From Polytrichum commune (lineage: Eukaryota > Streptophyta > Polytrichopsida > Polytrichales > Polytrichaceae), in the NCBI GenBank assembly GCA_950295325.1, contig OX485807.1:22293666-22357665 (forward strand): a DNA stretch of 64,000 nucleotides. The letters run 5' to 3'. Of this stretch, positions 33,341 through 45,698 are shown in pieces. The notes under the pieces are model-generated. The model was not told the origin of the DNA. It made no database searches and saw only the letters and a program-made list of their open reading frames with translations. Position 1 is the first letter of the stretch. Every line of letters begins with the position of its first letter. A program made the translations under genes and the position numbers.

Positions 33341-36300
33341 ACAGTACACGAGAACTTCCAAACTAACCCCCACTAATCCTCTACCTAATTCCCCTAATTA
33401 CCCAAGGCCCCCTATCTAATCTTCCTACCTAATTCCACTAATTTACCTAATACCCCCTTCCTAATCACACACTTTTTCTAGCTCTAAGAGCTCAAAATCC
33501 TAGAGGGGAAGAGAGGAGAGAGAGAGGAAGGGAGGAGAAGAAGAGAGAATGAAGAGAGTAGGAGGAGGAGGAGAGGGCACCCAAGACCACAAGCCCCTTC
33601 TCATTCTCCTACTTAGTAGGACCTTATCCTATCCACTAAACCTTCACCCTTTAAACCAACAAGAGCATGTTCTAATTCAAACATTTAAATCAAAGGACCT
33701 TACCCTTGCTTCCTCAAACACTACTCACTTAAATCACAACACTCCCTAATATCACTAAACTTCTACTTAACCACACAAAATAGGCTTAAAGCCTAAAACA
33801 TAACCCACACCAAGCCTCACTCTTTTTATACTTTTGATTGTTTCAATAACACTCCAAATGCAATTCTAAGTAGATCCTAAACATAAAACAAATATGAGCA
33901 CTCATTTTGGGCTCATAAACTTAAAGGTAAAACCAAAATAAAACAAAACATGAACTACGTATTGACAACTTTTCCACACATGAGTTATATTTTCCATCAA
34001 CGCTACTTTAGGTAGTCTTGATGGGAATTTTTAGGCTGTTAAATTTTCTTATACCCTAATATGGACTCATATTACATAATATCTATAGAATTGCATGGTT
34101 ACTATACTCTAGCATTTGGTTACTTTACAACACATATTAGTGGTTAGCAGTTCGAACACAACAAATGAGGGTATCAATGCATACTAAATTCTCCGTTGAA
34201 ACCTTAACCTTTGGTCCTTCAACACCCTAACCTAGTGTGTAGGATTACATCGATATTAAAACAAAATATCAACCAAAAGCATATATTACAGACTTTACAG
34301 TTGATACCCTAATCAAAATATAAATGAATATATGTGTGTAATCATCTATACTCTAAACAATCACAATAAATTGAACGGAATTCATTCATAATAATCTACG
34401 TTAATCCGCAAAGATGGTATACGAATGTTAAAGACATTGAATTAGAATTGTAATCTATGTGTCAATAATATAATCTCAATTAAATTGTTGATAAAAAAAT
34501 TTGATTATATTCTAAAATTGAATAAACATTGAAAAAAGTATACATCCAAAGGCCTAGAATGTATGGTAAATATAAAGTACAAGGACAAACACCAAATAAT
34601 GATTCCAAACATCCTCTTAAATGGGGTATGAAATGATTTTGATCTAGATCAGAATAAAAATAATTGAAAAACTATATGTGTGTGTGTGTATAAAATAGCA
34701 TATATAGATATATCTATCTATATATGAAAGAATGAAAAACCTTCCACTCGAATGAAAGTTAAAATAACAACATTAAGCCTAAACCCTAGCAAAACTCCTA
34801 ACACCACATGATTATAAGTCATTTCAACATATTTGGAGGATGAGACCATGAAAAGAAAAGAAATTTGACAACTATGAATAAAAGTCGACCACGATTATAG
34901 TGTTGCTCATATTCAAGTCAATTTACACATATTTATAATCTCAAAACGGGCATTACGAGAATTGGAAGGCTTCTTGCAACTATAGCCTCCTTTCAAAGGG
35001 CCAACTATACATAAGAAGTTTGTTTGGTCTTATGTTTGTGGCTTATAAATGGGAAACCCTAAATTCTACACCCTAAACGCTCCGAATTGGAAATTGTTTT
35101 ACTTGTTAGTCGTGATCTATGTGTCATGTGTGATATATGTATTAATTGGGATGGAGATGGTCCTATTATTACAAATCAAAGCGGTCAATTAGCATTAATG
35201 AGATCATTGTATATTCTTGCATAGAAATCATGGATTTATATTGAATATATATGATCATTTATTTGAAATGAGTGAAAAATAATCAATGCACAAAAAGTTA
35301 TATTACGTTAGGATATCTGTATTAATTGTAACTTCATTAGGGTGTCAATGACCATTCTACACCAGAATAATAATGAATCATATTATGGTAAGTATATAAG
35401 GGCAGGGGTGAATGTATGCACTCGGTTTGTTGGTTAGGATATTAATTGTAACACATGCTCTCGGTTTATGTCCTAACAAAGCATTTCAAATCGCTTAACA
35501 AATAGAATATAATCTAATAACCTTATATAGTAGTACTTCATTTGATATTACTACAATTTGATGTTTTTCAATTCAAGTGTTTGGATTGCTGGCATAGAAT
35601 GATACAACAAAAACCGTGATCTTGTATAAGAAAATATGGGTGTGGTTTTAATGAAAATTTAATAAAAACCTTAATAGCATTTATGAAGTTATGAGCAATC
35701 CAACAAGTGAGGTGGATTGACAGTATACATCATTAAATGTTTATCGATAATCAATATTAAGAAGATGGATCCAAAGCCACGTTGTACACACTCTCTCATC
35801 CACTTTGGCCCAATAATTGTGGAAATTATCAATCCAAGGTTATCAGGTGCCCACGCTTTCTTCTTTTCTTTGAGATTAGTAAAGAGGGGACAAGGAGGGC
35901 CTACCCACCAGCAACCTGCAACCCACCCTCTAAAACATGTCCCGGCCCATCATGATATCCACACACCCGATGAATTTAGCTGATTTTTTTTCACTAGATG
36001 AGCTTACGTAGACGTTGTGAGTCCCCAACACCTCATGGGGCTCACATACCGCATACTATATGTCCTTGTTAGTCTTTCTCATCACCGTGCATGCATGACC
36101 TTGGTCTTAATTAACCTAGAAGTAAGCCATAAGCGTGAACTTGTCCCAACATGTGGGCCCAAGGAGGTGACTTAGAAAAAATTAGTTGGAATGGTGTCAC
36201 CAAAGATATTGTGTATTTTATATTTGTACCTAAATTTTGAATTTTTTTAGGGGTAATCTATGATGGATAAAATATTGCAGATTGGGTTACAACTAATATG

Positions 36301-36854
36301 AGGTCCTATATAACACATCCAATTTAGCATTTTTAGATATGGTATAGCATGTGGAATAATCATCGTCATATTGAAAATGGAGCAATTGTGTATTGTTTGT
36401 GCCAATGATTGTATAATGTCTGTATCTCTAAAACCCAAGCTATTGAAGTTTAGAATTTGTGGTCGTCAAAACAAAAGCAATTGCCATTTGGAACACAATG
36501 TTTTGTAGGGTCAATCCTTGATAACTTAGTCTCCCCTTAGTCTTAGTTTTGGCACTCAAATTGTTAGAAATACTCCTCTATCTTTAGTATTTGAATTTTT
36601 CTTTTCTAATTTACTTAAAGTCATCATAATAGATTAAGGGCTAAAAAATGCCCCCTTCACACTTTGTAAGTAATTATAAGATGGAAATAATTTGGAGAAA
36701 AACTTAATATTGGCCAGAGGTGGGAGACAAGGAAGGATCTCTTGTGTATCTTTGGATATTTTTGTAAATAAGGATAAAGATTTTCAACTTCTTACTTTTG
36801 TGAATATTTTTGGTTGCAACCTACTTGAGCTACTATCTAAGATGATGTGTATGC
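33341..36854. other. AT-rich, gene-free region
   Basis: A purine-rich (GA)n tract lies at about 33500-33575 and TG/TA microsatellites at about 34675-34730. TGCCCCCTTCACACTTTG at 36649 resembles one end of the PIF/Harbinger-like family. No gene seen. Confidence 0.45.
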
Positions 36855-37390
36855 CCAGGGGTGGACTCGTCATACCACGTACAAATCAACATGAGTGTAA
36901 GAAGGGGTATTATTTGAGGCATTCAAGTACATAGTATACATAAGGGAGAATTCTTATTTTTCTCTAGTGTGTACCCTCAAAAAGGCAATTAAGATATTTG
37001 AAGTTAAAGGTAGATGTACAAAAGGGGCCTCTAAAGTTTACATAAAACATTGACAATAGATGTATTAGTTTTGTCCAATTCACGTCTTCATTACTTGTTG
37101 TCAAATGGTAATAGTCCTCAATGACTACCTTATCCATTTTTGTTAGGGTTTGCATTTGAATTTTAATGTAATGAAACCTATGTAACTAATGATAATTTAT
37201 ATTATGTATATGTAGTGCATGCATTTATCACATTAAATCGAGGAGCTTAGTATAAATATACGAGCCATTTTCTAGCATGCCGTTGGAAAGTACACATTTG
37301 TTATTCTCTATAAAGTTCTCATATATTGGGGGTTTAATTTCATAGTGATTCACACACATCATTTAGGTTTCCAATGAAGAGTCCACCCCC
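36855..37390. mobile_element. Second hAT-like copy (inverted relative to 29407-30124)
   Basis: Ends CAGGGGTGGACTCGTCATACC and, inverted, GAAGAGTCCACCCCC. The interior aligns in inverted orientation with 29640-30100. I see no clean target duplication. Confidence 0.6.
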
Positions 37391-37806
37391 ATACATGCAT
37401 CTCCCTAGGCTTTGGCCATGTGTTTTTCTCAATAAAACACTTATTGTGTTTTCATCTAAGGGGTTCATTATAAAACGATTAACCTGTAATAGACATGTTA
37501 GTTTTCTATTTTATTATACGAGGGTTGATGCCTTGTCCACACAAGAGTTTAAGTTAGTGCCATAAATTACACCAATTCAAGCAACAAACCAAGCACAATT
37601 ACGTTTTTTTAAATTTTTAATAATACTTCCACATTCACATAGATTTTGAAGGGTCTAATATGCCAATTTGTAAAGTAAATAATCAGGAGTCCATTCTAAG
37701 AATAACCACCCAATTTGTCTCATCTGACAAGGGGGAGTTAACTTAGGTTCTAGATAGCTCTATGTAGTCCAAACACGGAAGTTTTTTGCGAACTTTGGTG
37801 AACTTA

Positions 37807-39058
37807 GAGCAAGCCCAATCATTCCTGGATCTTGCACACGGGGAGGTCACTTAGTGCATTTTAAAAACGACGTGCGGCATAATATAGGGAGGATTAAAAT
37901 CATTTGACATAAAAATTATAAAAAAATTCCAAATAATGAAGGGTCCATTAATAGTACATAAGCCCATTACAAATAAAATAGATAGGTATAAAATATGGGC
38001 CATTCCTTTTTAGTAAAAATAATATAGGGGCTGAAAATAAGGATCTTAGGATGTATGTTTAGTAGAATCAATTTCGTACGCATGCCTCATGAGGGATGAA
38101 TGAAAAATTACTCATCATTCACCCAAAAATGAATGAAATTGGAAGCCTAATTCTATGCCCGACTTCTCTTGGTGGTTTTTCTCCCCTTCTCTTTTGAAAC
38201 TCTTCAACCCAATTGTAGGGCGCCCGTTTGTGCACAACATTTGAGCCTCACCGTTGTGTTTAGGGTTTAGGATTGCTTGTCGTCATCCTCTTCTCCAATC
38301 TTGTGTAGAGTTTTTTAGCCAGGCTGCGTGATCATGTTGTGTTCCATCCTAAGTCTTCTTTTTGTATTTTCACTTTAAGTTTTTGTACTTGGTTTTTGCA
38401 ATGGTACGTAATTTTTTTTTAATTTTTTTTTGTTGCCATGCTTTTCCCATCACTTTTGCATTGCATACATTCTTGAATTCAGTTTTTTTAATTAAAAGGA
38501 ATATAGACTACAAAAATTTCAATGACATGGGCATTATAAGTAATGGTAGGGTACAAAAAAATAGGCCATTTTAGAATATTATGTAATTATAGGGAGCTTT
38601 TAATTCGTGCCTTGGAGGTAAATAGCCCCTAAACAAATACCCCTCCGCCACACGTGGTACACAAAAATCCTACTAAGTGACCTCCCCATGATCTTGCATC
38701 TGCATCCGGGAATGAAAAGTGGCTTCCACCCAAAATGCAGATGCAGACCCAAGCAAAACTGCCACTCATTCTACCTTACTACCTCAAGGATTTTCTCTAA
38801 AATGATTTGTAGTTTTCTGCGGCCCTACCATATTGAGCTGTCTTTAGTTAAAAGCCGCCATGAAGTTGTTTGTCCTTAGCTGATAGCAAGCTCCCTGCAT
38901 GTCTCATTGAAATGCAGGGAGTTCTGCACTTCATGTATTACTTTACATCCAATTTTAGGGTATAGCAGGGTGACTGGGCCAATATCCTGCATCTGCATCC
39001 GCATTGCGGATGAGAAAGTGCAAATGCAGATGCAGGTGCAAGGTCACTGGGCTTGCCC
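37807..39058. mobile_element. PIF/Harbinger-like MITE, TSD TTA, split by a hAT-like insertion
   Basis: Ends GAGCAAGCCCAATCATTCC and, inverted, GGTCACTGGGCTTGCCC are flanked by TTA at 37804-37806 and 39059-39061. Removing the nested 37837-38690 element and one TSD leaves ~390 bp. Its arms contain complementary CTGCATCTGCAT and ATGCAGATGCAG blocks (near 38697 and 38740; 38987 and 39029), so it can fold extensively. Confidence 0.72.
37837..38690. mobile_element. hAT-like element, 854 bp, TSD ATCTTGCA
   Basis: 8-bp duplication ATCTTGCA at 37829-37836 and 38691-38698. TIRs CACGGGGAGGTCACTTAGT and, inverted, ACTAAGTGACCTCCCCATG. Same TIR family as the element at 57660-58068. Interior unassigned, no intact gene. 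Confidence 0.82.
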
Positions 39059-39067
39059 TTAGTCTTA

Positions 39068-39566
39068 GGGCCACTTAACACATGAGACTGAGAGCCCATG
39101 AACATTACACTTCAAGCACTCTCATTGGTGGAAAAGGTGGAGCCTGTCCAAGTTTGCTTCACAGTACACTTGAGGGACCAATGAAGTATGTGAATGCAAG
39201 ATGGATGTAAAGTCTACATGGATTCCTACATGGCATCCAATGGATCATGTTTCATGGTCATTTGGATTATTTTCAACAACCACCTCTTGGAGGTAAGCTT
39301 AACACAAAACCTGGAGACCATGGCACACCGAACGTTCACAACCGTTGATTTATTCTATTTTATCATGTGTGAGGACTTGCATGACTAGAAATTCATTGAA
39401 ATAGCATGTGGTGGAGGGCCCGGTCACATATGACTTCACACTACACTTGAGGATCTGTGACCACACTACATGATTTTGGAGGTGTGTTGGGACGGCCTTT
39501 GGCCACTTTCTTTTGAGCTCTCACAATTTCATGGTCACAACTCTTGGCTTGCGTGTGAAGTGGCCC
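39068..39566. mobile_element. PIF/Harbinger-like MITE, TSD TTA (copy 1)
   Basis: Ends GGGCCACTTAACACATGAG and, inverted, GTGTGAAGTGGCCC, flanked by TTA (39065-39067 and 39567-39569). About 80% similar along its length to 51803-52286. Confidence 0.8.
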
Positions 39567-39569
39567 TTA

Positions 39570-40500
39570 TTTACATGGCACTTTGCATGTCACACATTGT
39601 CACATTTCAAGGCATGTTGGCATTGTTTTGGATTTTTGGAGGCAAGCATAATCCATGCATACAAAATGACCTCTCGATTCTCATGACAATCATGAATATG
39701 CGGTGAAATTTGGTTTTCTTACCATGTTGTTGCAAGGTTGTTACTTATGTGGGTCAATGATGGATATGTAGTGTGGGCCGAACTACAATCAATGTATAAA
39801 TTATGTAGCAAAAGGATAAGACCATTTCAAGGCCTGTGTAAGTTACACACCAAACAACACCTTGATAAAGCACCCTCCTTTTTGGTTTGTTTTGGCTTTA
39901 TGAATGCGGACATCCTCATAAAGCACCCTCCTTTTGGGTGTTGCCATGCTTCATCATAAAACAAAAGACTCTCAAATGGAAGGACAATATAACATATTGA
40001 ATGAAAATGTGATGGGCCAATATCATGCATTCATCAATAAAGTCATGAAAGACATTTTTCATCTTTTGGATGCAATTCATAGGCATCGAAGTCTATAATA
40101 TATGTCCTAAAAGTCGATGCAATCATTGTTTCTAAGTCTATCATCACATGATCCGTAAGATCATAAGTCTACTTATTATTGGTTTCGTATTGATACCAAC
40201 ATAAACCAATCTCCATGTTAATGGATATTTTATCAAGTCAATTGGATCCCTATACTCCACCCAACGATTACCAAAAAAAATTATGCATTTTATAAACCCT
40301 CCTAACAAACCAAACCTTAATTGGAGCCACTTTTTTTTTTTTTTTTTTTTTTCAAACTACCATGCTTTTGGGGGGGACAATTCTAGCTTTAGGTGTGTTT
40401 GAAAAACATACTATACTCCACAATCACAACCAACATTTAACATAGTGTTATGATTTACAACGGTAAGGAGTTTAGGCTTTGCGTATAATATCACAACTTG
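39570..40500. other. Spacer with poly-T tract
   Basis: A tandem repeat of AAAGCACCCTCCTTTTTGG units lies near 39867-39945 and a poly-T run of more than 20 at about 40330-40352, which could be the poly-A tail of a minus-strand retroposed sequence. No gene seen. Confidence 0.4.
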
Positions 40501-41070
40501 ACTATGAGTCAATCAATTTTTAGATAAAGTTGGATTGCCATTTAATTGACTAACAAGTGTACTTTTGAATAGTCTACACTCCCCTACCTTTACATAAGTT
40601 GCAATGAGACTTTCCATTAGATTGACGGGGCATTTCATTGTTTTCATGTTCATCAATAGGAATATCCAAGGCATGTCAAAGCTCACTTTGCAACTCCACA
40701 TCTTCATGTGAACCATTTTCAACATGCGACTACATCAATTTTGTCTCTATGAGAACATCCTTGCACATGTTTGAATGGTCTTCTATGACACTATAATTTA
40801 CCTAGCTGCAACCTTATGCACTAGAATCATCAATCAATGTGTACTCAGAACCATACTCCTCATCCTCCTCTATACTTCCAAATATGCGAGCCTCAATACC
40901 ACACAAGTACAAATGTTGTATATTTTCTAAAGGTCTTCCATACATGTACATGATTATGAGTTATGATTTGTGTAGCATATGTATATGTAGTACAGAAAAG
41001 TTCAAATTAATATCCTTGTCGTGCAGTCACATATACTCATATATGTTATGAACGGTGCACCTCCCATGAT
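40500..41070 (-). repeat. Decayed dispersed repeat with coding-like remnants (copy 1)
   Basis: In inverted orientation this matches 56500-57020, for example TACACAAATTAGAACTCACAG-like and TGTCATTGAATGGC-like blocks. Short peptide remnants are broken by stops. Family not identified. Confidence 0.55.
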
Positions 41071-44000
41071 ACTACCCCCCTTTCGTGAAAGTTGACCTTA
41101 AAAAATGATAGGGTGTATTGACGAGGGTTTTACTATTTTGTGAGCACACTAACATGAGCATGCTCGTGTCAGACCCATAGATTATATGTATTATAAGGGT
41201 CAAATCCTCGCCTATAAGTATTCATAGGATTTTTGGCAAGGGTGCACAAGAAATTTTTTAGGATGTTTGAAATGCACATCCCACAAATATGTATGACATC
41301 ATAAATGATTAGAGCGTGGATATCACACCATTTTAAAGTTTAAAATGAACCTAAGCAATTGGGGTTACACAAGGATTTTGAATATAATGTTGTATTTGTC
41401 ATACAAAATACTCCGATGATTTATATTGACAATAGAACAATACATGACCAATATGCAATTGTAATACATAATCATCACACTATATAGTGAAGGAAATTGA
41501 TATTTTTTCTTTCCTTTACACATACGGGGACACATGTGGAGTTGGAGTATTGGAAGGCCACGAACTAGCACATCGGAAACAAAAACACCCAAACAAAACC
41601 CAAGACATTTGCAACATGCCACCCACATGCCGCAACATCCATGTTATCTTCAAGACTTCAATGTCCAATTGGAATTTCCTTCACTTGTCTTATAAGGATA
41701 TCCAACCTCCACACATTGTTGGGCAATATCCTCCACCCAAGGTCGTAGAGTGTAACTAGAGGGAAAAAAACAAACACAACACTTTTGTCTTGACAAGTTA
41801 ACACAATTTGCACGATAGAATATATAAAATGCACGCATGGGAGGAGATAGAAGGCAAGTAATACAAGGAGAATTCATGGGCTTTATGATGCCAACCAAAG
41901 CTGGCGTGAATGATGGACATCCTTGATCATAGCCACAAAGATCATATGGGACAAATGTTGCCACGTTATGTTGAAGGTGCTCCTTTTTGGTTGTTAGGTA
42001 AAGAGGGGGCCAGGGGTCTAGTGGTTTAAAGTTGTAGAAGGAAGGAAATCATTTATGTCCAACCTCGTGAGCCCTTCAACACTAGGTAGTCCTCTAAATT
42101 ATCATTTTTGATGGCACCTTTAACAATCAATCAACACGAATATAAGAATAGTTATTTATAAAATTGTAAAATTCCTCAATTGAGGACATGTGGCAAAAGA
42201 TGTGTTTTTTTAGTATATAAGTCCTCCCCATAAGGTGCCCACAATCCATGTGGGATATGTGAACTTGAAAGACGAAGCCAGAATAGTCCTCTTGTATGTA
42301 TTTGTCTGTATCTTTTGTATGAAAACTTCAAATTTCACTTTTGTTCGTTGCAGGTGGTACTATGTTTGATTGGCTAAGTTTTCTTAGTTTAACACAACTC
42401 CAAAAAAAGTTAACCCATATTCTTTATGATGACTAAAGATGACTTTACATTTAATGCAAACCTCTCCTCTATGTAGTATCTTATAATGGATTCTTCACAT
42501 TACATAAGCTTATATAGAGTGAGAATTTACCATATTTTGGCAAAAGTGCAAGGTGAATTAAAGTAAATCTGACAATTTGTGTATATTAATTTCAAATTAA
42601 TTCGACATTTATTTGTAGAATAATTTTGTGTCAAAACCATTTATTAGCCTATGGTGATAGACTTTAACCTCCCTAATATCATGACTATGGCAACTAAAGT
42701 GAATGTGATGTTAAGGAGGTTTGCAAGTGCCAACATGGATGCATGATATTAGAGAATTAGTGTAACATGTGATATTATGGAAAAAAATCAACATAGCAAG
42801 AATGACAATGTTGGCAACGTGATGTGTGCAATCAAGTGCTTTGAATTCTTTGGTGGATTATGTTAATGTCAAAACCCATTCATATGTAAGGGGGAAAGTG
42901 ACAACAAGAAGGGAGATTTAAGTTGAGCCCATCCATTCCCTAGGGTTTCATGATATAAGAGAGGGGTGACATTATAGAGGTAATAGGGGTGTAGTATGGT
43001 TAGGTTATAAAGTACATGCCTAAAATGGATCACTTAAGAGATTTTACGTTGAATTTGGAGAAGTACAAGGCAGCGCAATTTTTTCCCATGTAGGAAGATA
43101 GAAATTAGGATGAATACAATTTTTTGGAGATTTTAATCCTTAAGTTAATTTACTATGAGATTCTGAAGCCAAAAGTTGGCATGAACATATTACCAACGTC
43201 TAGAGTCTACCATAATCACTCATTTTAACCATTCATTCCTCCTCACTTTAACACTCAAAACCATGACATGTGTCATGGCACTATTGGTTCCAACTCGATG
43301 AAAATTCAATCCCAACATGATCGAAATTGTAGTACATTATAGATTGTTGATGGGGGTCCTAATTGGAAATAGGTGCCTCTACTATAGTTTGAACAACACT
43401 AAGACAACATTCAATACAACAAGCCAACACAACAAAGACATATATTGAATATTAAAAAAATCAACAAAACAATTAAAACAATTGGCAAGCAAGAGGTGCA
43501 CATGTGGCAAACCATGAATGCTATATATCCTCACATATTTTTGCAAGTTTGTCTAGAGACTTGGGATTTAAAGAGCCAAGTTTTTATTTATTCAAGATTG
43601 ATTTACCTACATCCACAACTCTACTAGTCATATCATAATGGATGCCTTCTTTCTTGGCATCCTCAACCACCTCATCATGGACTACATTCTTAACATGTTT
43701 TTGGAAAAAGAAAAATAAATGAAAGAAGTGACAAAACAAGGAATTTCTATCCATCATCAAAGACTATAATAGTGAGATCATCAAACACTACATAATTGTT
43801 GGGTATCAACCGGTGTGAGAGGTTTTAATAATTAGCTCTATTGAAACTATTTGGGCATTGGTCTTGATAATAAGAAAATATTTCTCATAGGGCGTGCTTG
43901 AGAAAGAAGTTATATAATATTTCACATTATATGTGTGATTATAGTATGTATTTGATGAGGGGAGAGGTCATTCCTTGAGCAATGCAAATGTGTATGCACT

Positions 44001-44915
44001 GTCCTAGTAGAACAATTTATTCAATTATCTTTGTTCTCCATGTTGTTATGTTGTGTGGATCCTTTCATAATTATCATGAACTCATCATTAGAGCTTGACG
44101 GAGATGAACAATTAGTATGAACAAGGTAAAAGCTTTTAGGGACCTTTGGGTGTTTCAACTTTCCACCCGACTTGTGTGATTGAATAACTCATGTTTCTTC
44201 GATAGCTATTGTGGATCGCTTGACTGTTGGTATCCTAGACCCTAAACCAAAAAAATTATTGTGAAAGAAAACTTTGGATCATATTCATATTGATGTGCAC
44301 TTGTTTTGAGTTATGAGCTCCTTGAGTGCTCATCCAAATGTATGGTTAAAACTAATGTTGTTGAACTTGAATTAACATGCACTTGTTGTAATGAAATGGT
44401 TACTTAGTATGCCTAGCTATTTCTCCAAAACCCTATATTAAATGAGCATTCCCAAATTTATTTTGGGCATAATACAAAAAACTTATGGGTAATTCAAAAT
44501 GTTACTTGACCCCACCTTTAAATAGTCCATCAAAACAATCCACAAAGTTTGTAGGCAAGTCCTAAAAGCTAGAATATAGGGATGTGCCCATACTCATGTC
44601 ATAGGTTCACTCTGTTTGATGATAACTAAAAACACATCCACTCTTAATTACTTCAATAACAACAATCTATGATACCAAGTGTAGTTGAAGGTGGTGGTGA
44701 TGTTCTTGGTTTAGTTATGTTTTATTTGTACATTCTGAAAATGTGAGTGACTTGTGTTTAATGTTGAGTCAATGTTATACCTTGCATTACAAAACAAGCA
44801 ATTCAAATTGCAACCCTCTGATGTTTGGTGGGCATTGTTCCAATGTGAGAAAATGAAAAAAATATTGCAATTGTGGTTGAAGGCAGACCACAAACCACAA
44901 TCTCAAGTACACTAA
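41071..44915. other. Gene-free region
   Basis: AT-rich. The segment 42806-42990 (GTGATGTGTGCAA...CCCTAGGGTTT...) recurs at 51567-51760, so it is another dispersed repeat. No gene is supported. Confidence 0.45.
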
Positions 44916-45185
44916 ATTGTCCTATTAGTGTAGGCCACAATAATTCTCCAGAACCCACAATAATTTTCAATCCAGCCAAACCTCTAGTTTAAACTTAGTG
45001 TGGGCTACATCAATTGCCTTTGTAGGACTTTTTTTTTGGGTGCTAATTTTGTGCTTGAGTTATTACTGAAGATGTTGGACAAAATCCACCATGAAGAAGC
45101 AAGGAAAGACCCCAGGGGTCTTGGCCCCACATTAATTACACCCTAACTAAATTAGAGTAGCCCACAATAAGTTTAGAGATCCTAA
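44916..45185. repeat. MITE of the CCTATTAGTGTGGGCCACA family
   Basis: Begins CCTATTAGTGTAGGCCACAA. The same end occurs inverted at about 47130-47165, and related copies lie at 46215-46560 and 46890-47165 in introns of the DUF2232 gene. Confidence 0.55.
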
Positions 45186-45698
45186 ACACCCCTTAATGCA
45201 CCAAAACATTGCCTTGAGCTGCCAACAGACCATTTTGCTCTCTGTTAACCTTTAGGCGTTTAGAAGGCAATGTAAATAATCAAGATTCAACTTGTGATGA
45301 AACTTGGCTTTGGGGGAATGTCAGTTCAAATTGATTGCCTGCTTCCAACTACTGGATTTACATGTTGAGTAGAGAAACATAAACTTCAAAAAAGCTCTTT
45401 CAAAAGTACCACTCGTAACCACTGGGCACTGCGTTGGCTCCTGATGACTATCAAAATAAGCACAAAATTGCAAAGACTGATTGACAACATCCGATGACTT
45501 CTACACAAAAAAATAGATCAATACCATATGAGCATGTATCATATTTGATGTCACACCACTCATGTTCACATTCGACAAAATCATACCAAGCACAACTGGT
45601 CAGATCAAAATGTATGGTTTTCCAATGATATATACAATGATTTATAAAATGGCATTGCATTAATTTTGTAACTGAATTAATGTGAATTATGCTTGGCT

